Shown here: positions 40,934-52,299 of the stretch, one piece after another
Position numbering within the stretch: the first letter of the stretch is position 1
Layout of the letters: every line of letters begins with the position of its first letter
Origin: Escherichia sp. E1V33
GTDB taxonomy: Bacteria; Pseudomonadota; Gammaproteobacteria; Enterobacterales; Enterobacteriaceae
Length of the DNA stretch: 64,000 nt
NCBI RefSeq assembly: GCF_004211955.1
Contig: NZ_RHJI01000022.1
Location: forward strand, 1 to 64,000
Reading direction: 5' to 3'
The notes under the pieces: model-generated
Database searches by the model: none
What the model was told of the DNA's origin: nothing
What the model saw: the letters and a program-made list of their open reading frames with translations, nothing else
Made by a program: the position numbers and the translations under genes

Positions 40934-41871
40934 GCTGGAGCGTCTCCGTTGTAGACTTCAGCGAGAATCTCCCGTGCGCCGTTATTCAGTAGCTCTTCCG
41001 CCAGTGAAATCCCCATTTGCTCGGCATCCTGCGGCGCACCGCGGCGTTCACCACGAATAATCTGCGAACCGTCCGGCGCACCAACCAGAGCACGCAACCA
41101 GATTTTGCCGTCGACAAGTTCGGCATAGCTGCCAATCGGCACCTGACAACCCCCTTCCAGACGGGTATTCATCGCACGTTCAGCGGTGACGCGTAGCGCG
41201 GTTTCATGGTGATTAAGCGCGGCAAGAAGCTCGCGGGTACGTGTATCATCAAGGCGGCATTCAATACCTACTGCACCTTGTCCGACTGCCGGAAGAGAAA
41301 TCTCAGGGGGCAGCGCAGCGCGAATGCGGGACTCCAGCCCTAAACGTTTTAATCCGGCCACGGCAAGAATAATGGCATCGTATTCGCCGTTATCCAGCTT
41401 GCTAAGGCGTGTCCCAACGTTACCACGCAGAGAGCGGATAATCAGGTCCGGGCGGCGTTCAGCCAGTTGGCACTGGCGGCGTAAACTGGACGTCCCGACG
41501 ATACTGCCAGCCGGTAACGCATCCAGACTGTCATAATTATTGGACACAAAGGCATCACGCGGATCTTCGCGTTCGCAAATGGTGACCAGCCCCAGACCTT
41601 GCGGGAATTCAACCGGCACATCTTTCATCGAATGTACGGCGATATCGGCGCGGTTTTCCAGGAGTGCGACTTCCAGCTCTTTAACAAATAAGCCTTTTCC
41701 GCCTACTTTTGCCAGCGGCGTATCAAGAATTACATCGCCGCGCGTCACCATCGGTACTAGTTCAACGACTAATCCCGGATGGCTCGCCATCAACTTGTCT
41801 TTGACATAGTGTGCCTGCCAGAGTGCAAGTGGGCTTTGGCGTGTGGCAATTCTTAAAACATTGTCTAACAT
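40930..41871 (-). CDS. hemC: Porphobilinogen deaminase (hydroxymethylbilane synthase)
   Basis: 313 residues from [19 protein letters not shown]; seven upstream codons are open but not conserved. It polymerises four porphobilinogens. The dipyrromethane cofactor attaches to the Cys in [11 protein letters not shown] (C242), and the catalytic Asp lies in HSMKDVP (D84). Divergent from cyaA. Confidence 0.97.
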   Translation of the reverse strand: MLDNVLRIATRQSPLALWQAHYVKDKLMASHPGLVVELVPMVTRGDVILDTPLAKVGGKGLFVKELEVALLENRADIAVHSMKDVPVEFPQGLGLVTICEREDPRDAFVSNNYDSLDALPAGSIVGTSSLRRQCQLAERRPDLIIRSLRGNVGTRLSKLDNGEYDAIILAVAGLKRLGLESRIRAALPPEISLPAVGQGAVGIECRLDDTRTRELLAALNHHETALRVTAERAMNTRLEGGCQVPIGSYAELVDGKIWLRALVGAPDGSQIIRGERRGAPQDAEQMGISLAEELLNNGAREILAEVYNGDAPA

Positions 41872-42244
41872 GCTTGTTACCGTCATTATCATCCGTGGTC
41901 CATCCTAACATCCTTGTTGGAGCGATGTCAGTGTTGTGGTGAAACGTTGACGTTAATGCAAAACGTAAAGTGAATCCTGACAGGCGCTTCAAGCCGTCGT
42001 AATAAGGAATTTACAGAGAATAAACGGTGCTACACTTGTATGTAGCGCATCTTTCTTTACGGTCAATCAGCAAGGTGTTAAATTGATCACGTTTTAGACC
42101 ATTTTTTCGTCGTGAAACTAAAAAAACCAGGCGCGGAAAGTGGTAACAGTTACCTTTGACATACGAAATATCCCGAATGCCGCGTGTTTCCGTTGATGTT
42201 GCCGGAATCACAGACATGACGGGTAGCAAATCAGGCGATACGTC
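41872..42244. promoter_or_regulatory. Divergent hemC/cyaA control region
   Basis: 373 bp without a gene. It should hold the hemCDXY promoter (leftward) and the cyaA promoters (rightward), with a long cyaA leader. The CRP site at 42073-42094 is the only element I assign. Confidence 0.6.
42073..42094 (+). promoter_or_regulatory. CRP site in the cyaA promoter
   Basis: TGTTA-N6-TCACG (half-sites at 42076-42080 and 42087-42091), close to the TGTGA-N6-TCACA consensus. In E. coli, cAMP-CRP binds here over the main cyaA promoter and represses cyaA, a negative feedback loop. Confidence 0.8.
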
Positions 42245-44791
42245 TTGTACCTCTATATTGAGACTCTGAAACAGAGACTGGATGCCATAAATCAATTGCG
42301 CGTGGATCGCGCGCTTGCTGCCATGGGGCCTGCATTCCAACAGGTTTACAGTCTGCTGCCGACATTGTTGCACTATCACCATCCGCTAATGCCGGGTTAC
42401 CTTGATGGTAACGTTCCCAAAGGCATTTGCCTTTACACGCCTGATGAAACCCAACGCCACTACCTGAACGAACTTGAACTGTATCGTGGAATGTCAGTAC
42501 AGGACCCGCCAAAAGGCGAGCTTCCTATTACTGGCGTATACACCATGGGCAGTACTTCATCCGTAGGGCAAAGTTGTTCCTCTGACCTGGATATATGGGT
42601 CTGTCATCAATCCTGGCTCGATAGCGAAGAGCGCCAATTACTACAACGTAAATGCAGCCTGCTGGAAAGCTGGGCCGCCTCGCTGGGTGTGGAAGTTAGC
42701 TTCTTCCTGATTGATGAAAACCGTTTTCGCCACAACGAGAGTGGCAGTCTGGGGGGCGAAGATTGTGGCTCCACCCAGCATATACTGCTGCTTGATGAAT
42801 TTTATCGTACCGCCGTGCGTCTCGCCGGTAAGCGTATTCTGTGGAATATGGTGCCGTGCGACGAAGAAGAGCATTACGACGACTATGTGATGACGCTTTA
42901 CGCGCAGGGCGTGCTCACCCCTAATGAATGGCTGGATCTCGGTGGCTTAAGCTCGCTTTCCGCTGAAGAGTACTTTGGTGCCAGCCTTTGGCAGCTCTAC
43001 AAGAGTATCGATTCTCCATACAAAGCGGTGCTGAAGACACTGCTGCTGGAAGCCTATTCCTGGGAATACCCGAACCCACGCCTGCTGGCGAAAGATATCA
43101 AACAGCGTTTGCACGACGGCGAGATTGTGTCGTTTGGCCTCGATCCTTACTGCATGATGCTGGAGCGTGTTACTGAATACCTGACGGCGATTGAAGATTT
43201 CACCCGTCTGGATTTAGTACGCCGCTGCTTCTATTTAAAAGTGTGCGAAAAACTCAGCCGTGAACGCGCCTGCGTTGGCTGGCGCCGTGAAGTGTTAAGC
43301 CAGTTAGTGAAAGAGTGGGAATGGGATGATGCTCGTCTGGCAATGCTCGATAACCGCGCCAACTGGAAGATTGATCAGGTACGTGAGGCGCATAACGAGC
43401 TGCTCGACGCGATGATGCAGAGCTACCGTAATCTGATCCGCTTTGCGCGCCGCAATAACCTTAGCGTCTCCGCCAGCCCGCAGGATATCGGTGTGCTGAC
43501 GCGTAAACTGTACGCCGCGTTTGAAGCATTACCGGGTAAAGTGACGCTGGTGAACCCGCAGATTTCACCTGATCTCTCGGAACCGAATTTGACCTTTATT
43601 TATGTACCGCCGGGCCGTGCTAACCGTTCAGGTTGGTATCTGTATAACCGCGCGCCAAATATTGAGTCAATCATTAGCCATCAGCCGCTGGAATATAACC
43701 GTTACCTGAATAAACTGGTGGCGTGGGCATGGTTTAACGGCCTGCTGACCTCACGCACCCGTTTGTACATTAAAGGCAACGGCGTTGTCGACTTGCCGAA
43801 GTTGCAGGAAATGGTCGCTGATGTCTCGCACCATTTCCCATTGCGCCTGCCCGCACCGACGCCTAAGGCGCTCTACAGCCCTTGTGAGATCCGCCATTTG
43901 GCGATTATCGTTAACCTGGAATATGACCCGACGGCAGCCTTCCGCAATCAGGTGGTGCATTTTGATTTCCGTAAGCTGGACGTTTTCAGCTTTGGCGAGA
44001 ATCAAAATTGTCTGGTAGGTAGCGTTGACCTGCTGTACCGCAACTCGTGGAACGAAGTGCGTACGCTGCACTTCAACGGCGAGCAATCGATGATCGAAGC
44101 CCTGAAAACTATTCTCGGCAAAATGCACCAGGACGCCGCACCGCCAGATAGCGTAGAAGTGTTCTGCTACAGCCAGCATCTGCGCGGCTTAATTCGTACT
44201 CGCGTGCAGCAACTGGTTTCTGAGTGCATTGAACTACGTCTCTCCAGCACCCGTCAGGAAACCGGGCGCTTCAAGGCACTGCGCGTTTCTGGTCAAACCT
44301 GGGGCTTGTTCTTCGAACGCCTGAATGTATCGGTACAGAAACTGGAGAACGCCATCGAGTTTTATGGCGCTATTTCGCATAACAAACTGCACGGCCTGTC
44401 AGTGCAGGTTGAAACCAATCACGTCAAATTACCGGCGGTGGTGGACGGCTTTGCCAGCGAAGGGATCATCCAGTTCTTCTTCGAAGAAACGCAAGACGAG
44501 AATGGCTTTAATATCTACATTCTCGACGAGAGTAACCGCGTTGAGGTGTATCACCACTGCGAAGGCAGCAAAGAGGAGTTGGTGCGTGACGTCAGCCGCT
44601 TCTACTCGTCATCGCACGATCGTTTCACCTACGGCTCAAGCTTCATCAACTTCAACCTGCCGCAGTTCTATCAAATTGTGAAGGTCGATGGTCGCGAACA
44701 GGTCATTCCGTTCCGCACCAAATCTATCGGTAACATGCCGCCTGCCAATCAGGACAACGATACGCCGCTGTTACAGCAGTATTTTTCGTGA
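42245..44791 (+). CDS. cyaA: Adenylate cyclase (class I)
   Basis: 848 residues with a TTG start codon ([12 protein letters not shown]), which keeps translation low in E. coli. The catalytic nucleotidyltransferase-like domain has [19 protein letters not shown] with metal-binding D114 and D116. The C-terminal half is the regulatory part controlled through phosphorylated EIIA-Glc. Makes cAMP for CRP. Full length, no disruption. Confidence 0.97.
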   Translation: MYLYIETLKQRLDAINQLRVDRALAAMGPAFQQVYSLLPTLLHYHHPLMPGYLDGNVPKGICLYTPDETQRHYLNELELYRGMSVQDPPKGELPITGVYTMGSTSSVGQSCSSDLDIWVCHQSWLDSEERQLLQRKCSLLESWAASLGVEVSFFLIDENRFRHNESGSLGGEDCGSTQHILLLDEFYRTAVRLAGKRILWNMVPCDEEEHYDDYVMTLYAQGVLTPNEWLDLGGLSSLSAEEYFGASLWQLYKSIDSPYKAVLKTLLLEAYSWEYPNPRLLAKDIKQRLHDGEIVSFGLDPYCMMLERVTEYLTAIEDFTRLDLVRRCFYLKVCEKLSRERACVGWRREVLSQLVKEWEWDDARLAMLDNRANWKIDQVREAHNELLDAMMQSYRNLIRFARRNNLSVSASPQDIGVLTRKLYAAFEALPGKVTLVNPQISPDLSEPNLTFIYVPPGRANRSGWYLYNRAPNIESIISHQPLEYNRYLNKLVAWAWFNGLLTSRTRLYIKGNGVVDLPKLQEMVADVSHHFPLRLPAPTPKALYSPCEIRHLAIIVNLEYDPTAAFRNQVVHFDFRKLDVFSFGENQNCLVGSVDLLYRNSWNEVRTLHFNGEQSMIEALKTILGKMHQDAAPPDSVEVFCYSQHLRGLIRTRVQQLVSECIELRLSSTRQETGRFKALRVSGQTWGLFFERLNVSVQKLENAIEFYGAISHNKLHGLSVQVETNHVKLPAVVDGFASEGIIQFFFEETQDENGFNIYILDESNRVEVYHHCEGSKEELVRDVSRFYSSSHDRFTYGSSFINFNLPQFYQIVKVDGREQVIPFRTKSIGNMPPANQDNDTPLLQQYFS

Positions 44792-44830
44792 TGCGTGTGC
44801 CGGAAAGCGAGGCTTATCCGGCATGCAATT

Positions 44831-45151
44831 TTAACGGAAGCTCACCGCTTCTCCCGCCTGCTGCGTTGCCGCCTGCTCCAGCAAATCCCAGAAGGTTTCA
44901 CCACTGCGATCGCAAACCCACTCATCGCCTTTCAGGTCAAAATGGTAGCCGCCCTGTTTGGTTGCCAGCCATACCTGGTGCAGCGGTTCCTGGCGGTTGA
45001 TAATGATTTTGCTGCCGTTTTCAAAGGTAATGGTCAATACGCCGCCGTTAATTTCGCAGTCGATATCGCTATCGCCATCCCAGTCGTCCAGACGCTCTTC
45101 AATGGTTAGCCACAGTTGGTCTGCCAGGCGATGAAATTCACTGTCGTTCAT
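44831..45151 (-). CDS. cyaY: Frataxin homologue
   Basis: 106 residues with the acidic first helix [19 protein letters not shown] that binds iron, and the frataxin strand [20 protein letters not shown]. It binds IscS and modulates Fe-S cluster assembly. Convergent to cyaA with a 39-bp gap. Confidence 0.96.
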   Translation of the reverse strand: MNDSEFHRLADQLWLTIEERLDDWDGDSDIDCEINGGVLTITFENGSKIIINRQEPLHQVWLATKQGGYHFDLKGDEWVCDRSGETFWDLLEQAATQQAGEAVSFR

Positions 45152-45198
45152 TGTTGTATCCTGTTTTTAAGTGATGGCGGCAGTATAGCGGCATGGGG

Positions 45199-45426
45199 TC
45201 AGGGCTTCAAAGTTTGCCCATCTGCGGCTGCGTTCCGGCATGATTCAGCCGTCACCGGAATAATAATGTCTCTGTGTAGCGAAAGATTTGTCTCTTCAGT
45301 TGGGCGCAGGTACACCACGCCTTTCCCCTGTTTCTGGTAAACATTATGATCAGGTTCACCGAGCGAGCATCCCCACGCTGACGGAACTAAAAAAGACAAC
45401 ACACAAACCACATTGCGATAGTGCAT
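45199..45426 (-). CDS. yzcX: Small exported or lipoprotein-like protein, YzcX-like
   Basis: 75 codons from an ATG with a good Shine-Dalgarno (CAGGA, 7-8 nt upstream); a start ten codons earlier is open but less well placed. A hydrophobic N-terminus (VVCVLSFLVPSAWGC) resembles a signal peptide; the cysteine context AWGC is a poor lipobox. The rest is short and polar. A gene named yzcX (cyaX) is annotated here in E. coli; I use the name by position. Function unknown. Confidence 0.5.
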   Translation of the reverse strand: MHYRNVVCVLSFLVPSAWGCSLGEPDHNVYQKQGKGVVYLRPTEETNLSLHRDIIIPVTAESCRNAAADGQTLKP

Positions 45427-45614
45427 AAAGCCATCCTGGCGCGAGGTGCCGATCACGAAACTACCAGCAAAACATAAATCCCCGCGTGTAAGCGTTATAC
45501 TCGCAGCAATTCCTCACTTTTCAGACTTCATAAAGAGTCGCTAAATGCTTGCTTTTACGCCTTCTCCTGCGATGATAGAAAGCAGAAAGCGATGAACTTT
45601 ACAGGCAATCCATA

Positions 45615-45818
45615 ATGAAAAACGTGTTTAAGGCACTTACTGTATTACTTACTCTCTTCAGCCTGACGGGCTGCGGTCTGAAAGGTCCGCTCTATTTTCC
45701 GCCCGCAGATAAAAATGCGCCGCCGCCGACCAAACCGGTAGAGAATCAAACACAATCCACGTTGCCGGATAAAAACGACCGCGCCAAAGGCGATGGCCCA
45801 TCCCAGGTGAATTACTAA
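45615..45818 (+). CDS. lptM: LptM, LPS translocon-associated lipoprotein
   Basis: 67 residues, formerly YifL. Lipobox LTGC with the acylated Cys at 20, followed by GLKGPLYFPP and a polar Pro/Asn-rich tail. LptM binds LptDE in the outer membrane and promotes correct LptD disulfide pairing. It stands 36 bp before dapF and is probably cotranscribed with it. Confidence 0.93.
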   Translation: MKNVFKALTVLLTLFSLTGCGLKGPLYFPPADKNAPPPTKPVENQTQSTLPDKNDRAKGDGPSQVNY

Positions 45819-45854
45819 AAGTCAGTTTCTGTACCCGCGTGATTGGAGTAAATG

Positions 45855-46679
45855 ATGCAGTTCTCGAAAATGCATGGCCTTGGCAACGATTTTATGGTCG
45901 TCGACGCGGTAACGCAGAATGTCTTTTTTTCACCGGAGCTGATTCGTCGCCTGGCGGATCGGCATCTGGGAGTGGGGTTTGACCAGTTGCTGGTGGTAGA
46001 GCCACCTTACGATCCCGAACTGGACTTCCACTACCGCATTTTTAATGCCGATGGTAGTGAAGTGGCGCAGTGCGGTAACGGCGCACGCTGCTTTGCCCGT
46101 TTTGTGCGCCTTAAAGGGCTGACCAATAAGCGTGATATCCGCGTCAGCACCGCCAATGGCCGGATGGTGTTGACCGTCACCGATGACGATCTGGTGCGGG
46201 TCAATATGGGTGAACCTAACTTTGAACCTTCCGCCGTGCCGTTTCGCGCTAACAAAGCAGAAAAGACCTATATTATGCGCGCCGCCGAGCAGACAATCTT
46301 ATGCGGCGTGGTGTCGATGGGAAATCCGCACTGCGTGATTCAGGTTGATGATGTCGATACCGCAGCGGTAGAAACGCTTGGCCCTGTTCTGGAAAGCCAC
46401 GAACGTTTCCCGGAGCGCGCCAATATCGGTTTCATGCAGGTGGTTAAGCGCGAGCATATTCGTTTACGCGTTTATGAGCGTGGGGCAGGAGAAACTCAGG
46501 CCTGCGGCAGCGGCGCGTGTGCGGCGGTAGCGGTAGGTATTCAGCAAGGTTTGCTGGCCGAAGAAGTCCGCGTGGAACTTCCCGGCGGTCGCCTTGATAT
46601 CGCCTGGAAAGGTCCGGGTCACCCGTTATATATGACGGGGCCGGCAGTGCATGTTTACGACGGGTTTATTCATCTATGA
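45855..46679 (+). CDS. dapF: Diaminopimelate epimerase
   Basis: 274 residues from the second of two adjacent ATGs ([13 protein letters not shown]). It interconverts LL- and meso-diaminopimelate for lysine and peptidoglycan. The two catalytic cysteines are in QCGNGARC (C73) and QACGSGACA (C217). It overlaps yigA by 4 bp. Confidence 0.97.
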
Positions 46680-47383
46680 AGCAACCAGGGGAAGAACTAC
46701 AGGAAACACTCACGGAGCTTGATGACCGGGCGGTTGTCGATTATCTGATTAAAAATCCTGAGTTTTTTATCCGCAATGCGCACGCAGTAGAAGCGATACG
46801 TGTGCCGCATCCGGTACGTGGTACTGTTTCGCTGGTCGAGTGGCATCTTGCCCGCGCGCGTAACCATATTCATGTTCTGGAAGAGAACATGTCGCTGCTG
46901 ATGGAACAGGCTATCGCCAACGAAGGCCTGTTTTATCGCTTACTCTACTTGCAGCGTAGTCTCACCGCCGCCAGCAGTCTCGACGATATGCTGATGCGTT
47001 TTCACCGCTGGGCGCGTGATTTAGGGCTGGCGGGCGCGAGTGTGCGCCTGTTTCCGGATCGTTGGCGCTTAGGTGCGCCGTCGAACCACACTCATCTGGC
47101 ATTAAACCGTCAGGCTTTCGAACCACTGCGTATTCAGCGTCTGGGCCAGGAGCAGCATTATCTGGGGCCGCTTAACGGGCCGGAGTTGCTGGTGGTGCTA
47201 CCGGAAGCGAAAGCGGTGGGATCGGTGGCGATGTCGATGCTGGGAAGCGATGCTGATTTAGGCGTGGTGCTGTTCACCAGCCGCGATGCCAATCACTATC
47301 AACAAGGACAGGGAACGCAGTTACTTGATGAAATTGCGCTGATGTTGCCGGAGCTTCTGGAGCGTTGGATTGAACGCGTATGA
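46676..47383 (+). CDS. yigA: DUF484 protein YigA
   Basis: 235-residue DUF484 (GAF-like) protein; starts [20 protein letters not shown] with a long helix near 60-85. No enzyme motif is visible. It is held between dapF and xerC by 4-bp overlaps on both sides in many gamma-proteobacteria, which hints at a cell-wall or chromosome role, but the function is unknown. Confidence 0.93.
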
Positions 47384-48276
47384 CCGATTTACACACCGAT
47401 GTAGAACGCTACCTACGTTATCTGAGCGTGGAGCGGCAGCTTAGTCCGATAACCCTGCTTAACTACCAGCGCCAGCTTGAGGCGATCATCAATTTTGCCA
47501 GCGAAAATGGCCTGCAAAGCTGGCAGCAATGTGATGTGACGATGGTGCGCAATTTCGCTGTACGCAGTCGCCGTAAAGGGCTGGGCGCGGCAAGCCTCGC
47601 ATTACGCCTCTCTGCGCTACGTAGCTTTTTTGACTGGCTGGTCAGCCAGAACGAGCTCAAAGCTAACCCGGCAAAAGGTGTTTCGGCACCGAAAGCGCCG
47701 CGTCATCTGCCGAAAAATATCGACGTCGATGATATGAATCGCCTGTTGGATATTGATATCAACGATCCCCTCGCCGTGCGCGACCGTGCGATGCTGGAAG
47801 TAATGTACGGCGCGGGCCTGCGTCTTTCCGAGCTGGTGGGGCTGGACATCAAACACCTCGACCTGGAGTCTGGCGAAGTGTGGGTGATGGGGAAAGGCAG
47901 CAAAGAGCGCCGCCTGCCGATTGGTCGTAACGCCGTGGCGTGGATTGAGCACTGGCTTGATTTGCGCGATCTGTTTGGCAGCGAAGACGATGCACTTTTC
48001 CTGTCGAAACTGGGCAAGCGTATCTCCGCGCGTAATGTACAGAAACGCTTTGCCGAATGGGGCATAAAACAAGGGCTGAATAATCACGTTCACCCGCATA
48101 AATTACGTCACTCGTTCGCTACGCATATGCTGGAGTCGAGCGGCGATCTTCGTGGTGTGCAGGAGCTGCTGGGTCATGCCAACCTCTCCACCACGCAAAT
48201 CTATACTCATCTTGATTTTCAACACCTTGCCTCGGTGTACGATGCGGCGCATCCACGCGCCAAACGGGGGAAATAA
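47380..48276 (+). CDS. xerC: Site-specific tyrosine recombinase XerC
   Basis: 298 residues: N-terminal SAM-like core-binding domain (about 1-90), then the catalytic domain with the first Arg in GAGLRLSEL, Lys in [22 protein letters not shown] (His and Arg), [15 protein letters not shown] and the nucleophilic Tyr in TTQIYTHLD. It works with XerD at dif to resolve chromosome dimers, and with plasmid cer-type sites. Third in the dapF-yigA-xerC-yigB unit. Confidence 0.97.
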
Positions 48277-48992
48277 TGCGTTTTTACCGGCCTTTGGGGC
48301 GCATCTCGGCGCTCACCTTTGACCTGGATGATACCCTTTACGATAACCGTCCGGTGATTTTGCGCACCGAGCGGGAGGCGCTGACTTTTGTGCAAAATTA
48401 TCATCCGGCGCTGCGCAGCTTCCAGAATGAAGATCTGCAACGTCTGCGCCAGGCGGTACGGGAAGCGGAACCCGAGATTTATCACGACGTGACGCGCTGG
48501 CGTTTTCGCTCAATAGAACAAGCGATGCTCGACGCCGGGCTGAGCGCGGAAGAAGCCAGTGCAGGCGCACACGCAGCAATGATCAACTTTGCTAAATGGC
48601 GCAGCCGGATCGACGTACCGCAGCAAACCCACGACACCTTAAAGCAACTGGCGAAGAAATGGCCGCTGGTGGCGATCACCAACGGTAACGCCCAGCCGGA
48701 ACTGTTCGGCCTGGGGGATTATTTTGAGTTTGTGCTACGCGCTGGCCCGCACGGGCGCTCGAAACCGTTCAGCGATATGTACTTCCTGGCGGCGGAAAAA
48801 CTCAACGTGCCGATCGGTGAGATCCTGCATGTAGGTGACGATCTCACCACCGACGTGTGCGGGGCAATTCGCAGCGGAATGCAGGCCTGTTGGATCAGAC
48901 CGGAAAATGGCGATCTGATGCAAACCTGGGACAGCCGTTTACTCCCGCATCTGGAAATTTCCCGGTTGGCATCTCTGACCTCGCTGATATAA
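48276..48992 (+). CDS. yigB: HAD-family phosphatase YigB (FMN phosphatase)
   Basis: 238 residues. HAD motif I is [11 protein letters not shown] near 15-25, motif [10 protein letters not shown] near 131, motif [13 protein letters not shown] and [11 protein letters not shown] near 190. It has been shown to hydrolyse FMN and other small phosphates in E. coli, supporting riboflavin synthesis. It shares one base with the xerC stop. Confidence 0.94.
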   Translation: MRFYRPLGRISALTFDLDDTLYDNRPVILRTEREALTFVQNYHPALRSFQNEDLQRLRQAVREAEPEIYHDVTRWRFRSIEQAMLDAGLSAEEASAGAHAAMINFAKWRSRIDVPQQTHDTLKQLAKKWPLVAITNGNAQPELFGLGDYFEFVLRAGPHGRSKPFSDMYFLAAEKLNVPIGEILHVGDDLTTDVCGAIRSGMQACWIRPENGDLMQTWDSRLLPHLEISRLASLTSLI

Positions 48993-49001
48993 TCAGCAAA
49001 T

Positions 49002-49017
49002 CTGTATATATACCCAG
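49002..49017 (+). promoter_or_regulatory. LexA (SOS) box of uvrD
   Basis: CTGTATATATACCCAG matches the 16-bp LexA consensus CTGT-N8-ACAG with one mismatch in the right half. It lies 59 bp before the uvrD start, just after yigB, so uvrD has its own SOS-controlled promoter. Confidence 0.93.
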
Positions 49018-49023
49018 CTTTTT

Positions 49024-49055
49024 GGCGGAGGGCGTTGCGCTTCTCCGCCCAACCT
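49024..49055 (+). terminator. Leader hairpin (attenuator) before uvrD
   Basis: GGCGGAG (49024-49030) pairs with CTCCGCC (49043-49049), followed by AACC and a short T tract, 20 bp before the uvrD ATG. A transcription attenuator has been described in the uvrD leader of E. coli; the T tract is weak, so partial termination fits. Confidence 0.6.
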
Positions 49056-49075
49056 ATTTTTACGCGGCGGTGCCA

Positions 49076-51238
49076 ATGGACGTTTCTTACCTGCTCGATA
49101 GCCTTAATGACAAACAGCGCGAAGCGGTGGCCGCGCCACGCAGCAACCTTCTGGTGCTGGCGGGCGCGGGCAGTGGTAAGACGCGCGTACTGGTGCATCG
49201 TATCGCCTGGCTGATGAGCGTGGAAAACTGCTCGCCATACTCGATTATGGCGGTGACGTTTACCAACAAAGCGGCGGCGGAGATGCGTCATCGTATCGGG
49301 CAACTGATGGGCACCAGCCAGGGCGGCATGTGGGTCGGCACCTTCCACGGGCTGGCGCACCGTTTGCTGCGTGCGCACCATATGGACGCCAACCTGCCGC
49401 AGGATTTCCAGATCCTCGACAGCGAAGACCAGCTACGCCTGCTTAAGCGTCTGATCAAAGCCATGAACCTCGACGAGAAGCAGTGGCCGCCGCGCCAGGC
49501 GATGTGGTACATCAACAGCCAGAAAGATGAAGGGCTGCGTCCGCATCATATTCAAAGCTACGGTAACCCGGTGGAGCAGACCTGGCAGAAGGTTTATCAG
49601 GCGTATCAGGAAGCGTGCGATCGTGCGGGTCTGGTGGACTTCGCGGAGCTACTGCTACGCGCCCACGAACTGTGGCTTAACAAGCCGCATATCCTGCAAC
49701 ACTACCGCGAACGTTTTACCAATATCCTGGTGGACGAATTCCAGGATACCAACAACATTCAGTACGCGTGGATCCGTCTGCTGGCGGGCGACACCGGCAA
49801 AGTGATGATTGTCGGTGATGACGACCAGTCAATCTACGGCTGGCGCGGGGCGCAGGTCGAGAATATTCAGCGTTTCCTCAATGATTTCCCCGGCGCTGAA
49901 ACTATCCGTCTGGAGCAGAACTACCGCTCTACCAGTAACATCCTGAGCGCCGCGAACGCCCTGATTGAAAACAATAACGGGCGTCTGGGTAAAAAACTGT
50001 GGACCGATGGCGCGGACGGTGAGCCTATTTCCCTCTATTGCGCTTTTAACGAACTCGACGAAGCGCGTTTTGTGGTTAACCGTATCAAAACCTGGCAGGA
50101 CAACGGCGGGGCGCTTGCCGAGTGCGCCATTCTCTACCGCAGCAACGCCCAGTCGCGTGTACTGGAAGAGGCCTTATTACAGGCAAGTATGCCGTACCGT
50201 ATTTACGGCGGGATGCGCTTCTTCGAACGCCAGGAAATCAAAGATGCGCTGTCGTATCTGCGCCTGATTGCCAACCGTAACGACGACGCGGCCTTTGAGC
50301 GTGTGGTGAATACACCAACGCGGGGTATTGGTGACCGGACGCTGGACGTGGTACGTCAGACATCGCGCGATCGCCAGTTAACGCTGTGGCAGGCATGTCG
50401 TGAACTGTTGCAGGAAAAAGCGCTCGCCGGACGTGCAGCCAGCGCCTTGCAGCGGTTTATGGAACTGATCGATGCCTTAGCGCAAGAAACTGCCGATATG
50501 CCGCTGCATGTACAGACCGACCGGGTAATTAAAGACTCCGGCCTGCGCACCATGTACGAGCAGGAGAAGGGCGAAAAAGGCCAGACGCGTATCGAAAACT
50601 TAGAGGAACTGGTGACGGCAACGCGCCAGTTCAGCTACAACGAAGAAGACGAAGATTTGATGCCGCTGCAGGCGTTCCTCTCCCACGCGGCGCTGGAAGC
50701 GGGCGAAGGGCAGGCGGATACCTGGCAGGACGCGGTGCAGTTGATGACGCTACACTCGGCGAAAGGTCTGGAGTTTCCGCAGGTGTTTATTGTCGGTATG
50801 GAAGAGGGCATGTTCCCAAGCCAGATGTCGCTGGATGAAGGCGGGCGTCTGGAAGAAGAACGCCGTCTGGCCTACGTTGGCGTAACCCGCGCGATGCAGA
50901 AACTGACGTTGACCTACGCGGAAACTCGCCGTCTGTATGGCAAAGAGGTTTACCATCGCCCGTCGCGCTTTATCGGCGAGTTGCCGGAAGAGTGTGTGGA
51001 AGAGGTGCGCCTGCGCGCTACGGTAAGCCGCCCGGTCAGCCATCAGCGTATGGGTACACCGATGGCTGAGAACGACAGTGGTTACAAACTCGGCCAGCGC
51101 GTGCGCCACGCCAAGTTTGGCGAAGGCACTATCGTCAATATGGAAGGCAGCGGCGAACATAGCCGTTTGCAGGTGGCGTTCCAGGGCCAGGGTATTAAAT
51201 GGCTGGTGGCGGCTTACGCCCGGCTGGAGACAGTATAA
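49076..51238 (+). CDS. uvrD: DNA helicase II
   Basis: 720 residues from MDVSYLLDSLNDKQREAV; the open frame extends 73 codons upstream into yigB and the LexA box and is not used. SF1A 3'-5' helicase: Walker A GAGSGKT (K35), [39 protein letters not shown] and the C-terminal Tudor-like region (YKLGQRVRHAKFGEGTI). It removes UvrC and the excised oligomer in nucleotide excision repair, unwinds in MutHLS repair and dismantles RecA filaments. Confidence 0.98.
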   Translation: MDVSYLLDSLNDKQREAVAAPRSNLLVLAGAGSGKTRVLVHRIAWLMSVENCSPYSIMAVTFTNKAAAEMRHRIGQLMGTSQGGMWVGTFHGLAHRLLRAHHMDANLPQDFQILDSEDQLRLLKRLIKAMNLDEKQWPPRQAMWYINSQKDEGLRPHHIQSYGNPVEQTWQKVYQAYQEACDRAGLVDFAELLLRAHELWLNKPHILQHYRERFTNILVDEFQDTNNIQYAWIRLLAGDTGKVMIVGDDDQSIYGWRGAQVENIQRFLNDFPGAETIRLEQNYRSTSNILSAANALIENNNGRLGKKLWTDGADGEPISLYCAFNELDEARFVVNRIKTWQDNGGALAECAILYRSNAQSRVLEEALLQASMPYRIYGGMRFFERQEIKDALSYLRLIANRNDDAAFERVVNTPTRGIGDRTLDVVRQTSRDRQLTLWQACRELLQEKALAGRAASALQRFMELIDALAQETADMPLHVQTDRVIKDSGLRTMYEQEKGEKGQTRIENLEELVTATRQFSYNEEDEDLMPLQAFLSHAALEAGEGQADTWQDAVQLMTLHSAKGLEFPQVFIVGMEEGMFPSQMSLDEGGRLEEERRLAYVGVTRAMQKLTLTYAETRRLYGKEVYHRPSRFIGELPEECVEEVRLRATVSRPVSHQRMGTPMAENDSGYKLGQRVRHAKFGEGTIVNMEGSGEHSRLQVAFQGQGIKWLVAAYARLETV

Positions 51239-51242
51239 CGTT

Positions 51243-51346
<104 letters not shown>

Positions 51347-51373
51347 TCAGCACCCTATTCAGTATCTGACACT

Positions 51374-52138
51374 CTAACTTTTCTGTTCGACGGTAATCAT
51401 GGTGACGAAGGAATAACGTTGCCAGGGAATCGCTCCGCCTTTCACATACATATGTGAAATCGTGCCATCAAGGTAAAGGAGCTGCTCGACGTCCAGTTTC
51501 GCTTTGGCATAGCAGGCAAAATCATAAAAGTTGGTCGCTTGCTGGCTAAGTAAAAACACGGCGTTCCCTTGCTTATTAATCCCAACACCGTTACGAATTT
51601 TGCGCGAGGCGACGTTGGGATGAATACGCGGATTAATGACGCCGTTTTCCATCAACATTGGCCCTGACTGCACCGCAAACTGAATCTCTTTACTGGTTTT
51701 AAAGGCATCCAGACGAACGATGCCGACTTTATCTCCCGCGACATAAAACACGCCGCCAGGACGGATAAAGAAATTCCCTTCACCTGAAGCGAGATTTAAC
51801 GCCACCTTCTGCTGACCGTTTTCGATGTACAAACCGAGCGGCGCATAGCTTTCATCATAGATTCCGCCGTTCATCGCCATCTGCACCTGACCCTGACTAT
51901 TCATATCCGCCAGCAGCGCATGTAACGTTTCCCACGCTTCGCCATTGGCCTTTTGCCAGTACATTTTCACCCGTTCGGTTTGAGGATTAACGGTATACGA
52001 CTGCACGGTCAGCGTCGGATCAGAGAGTGTGCAGTCATCAGCAGCAACAGCAAATAAGGGGAGTAAGACGAGGGCGGGTAAAATCCGTTTGAGATTCAAG
52101 GTGATCATTCCTTTACCAATGAGTAGCCGATGCGCCAT
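51374..52138 (-). CDS. yigE: DUF2233 exported protein YigE
   Basis: Up to 254 residues with a hydrophobic signal-like segment (ILPALVLLPLFAVAAD). The ATG at 52138 has AGGA at good spacing; an alternative Met at 52108 would give a more typical signal peptide. The body matches the DUF2233/NAGPA-like fold (phosphodiester glycosidase family), with MAMNGGIYDE near 90, SGPMLMENG and RNGVGINKQGNAVFLLS. Probably periplasmic; substrate unknown. Confidence 0.88.
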   Translation of the reverse strand: MAHRLLIGKGMITLNLKRILPALVLLPLFAVAADDCTLSDPTLTVQSYTVNPQTERVKMYWQKANGEAWETLHALLADMNSQGQVQMAMNGGIYDESYAPLGLYIENGQQKVALNLASGEGNFFIRPGGVFYVAGDKVGIVRLDAFKTSKEIQFAVQSGPMLMENGVINPRIHPNVASRKIRNGVGINKQGNAVFLLSQQATNFYDFACYAKAKLDVEQLLYLDGTISHMYVKGGAIPWQRYSFVTMITVEQKS

Positions 52139-52299
52139 TATAGGTCCTGGATGTGTGATTTTTTTATCCTGTTAACGACCTTGACGAGTACCAAAAAGCG
52201 CGAAGTTCAACTATTGTTCTGTGGTGTTCCGTTGCGTGTTGACGGCAAAATTTTGCTGGCGTAACATGCGCGCACGATCACTCTAAGAGGACATTCGCC

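Noticed and set aside
40193-41871. Frameshift between hemC and hemD
   Set aside because: The 4-bp overlap is the normal ATGA-type coupling of two full-length proteins.
49076-51238. rep and uvrD as an assembly duplication
   Set aside because: They share only helicase motifs; the sequences differ widely elsewhere and each matches its own family.
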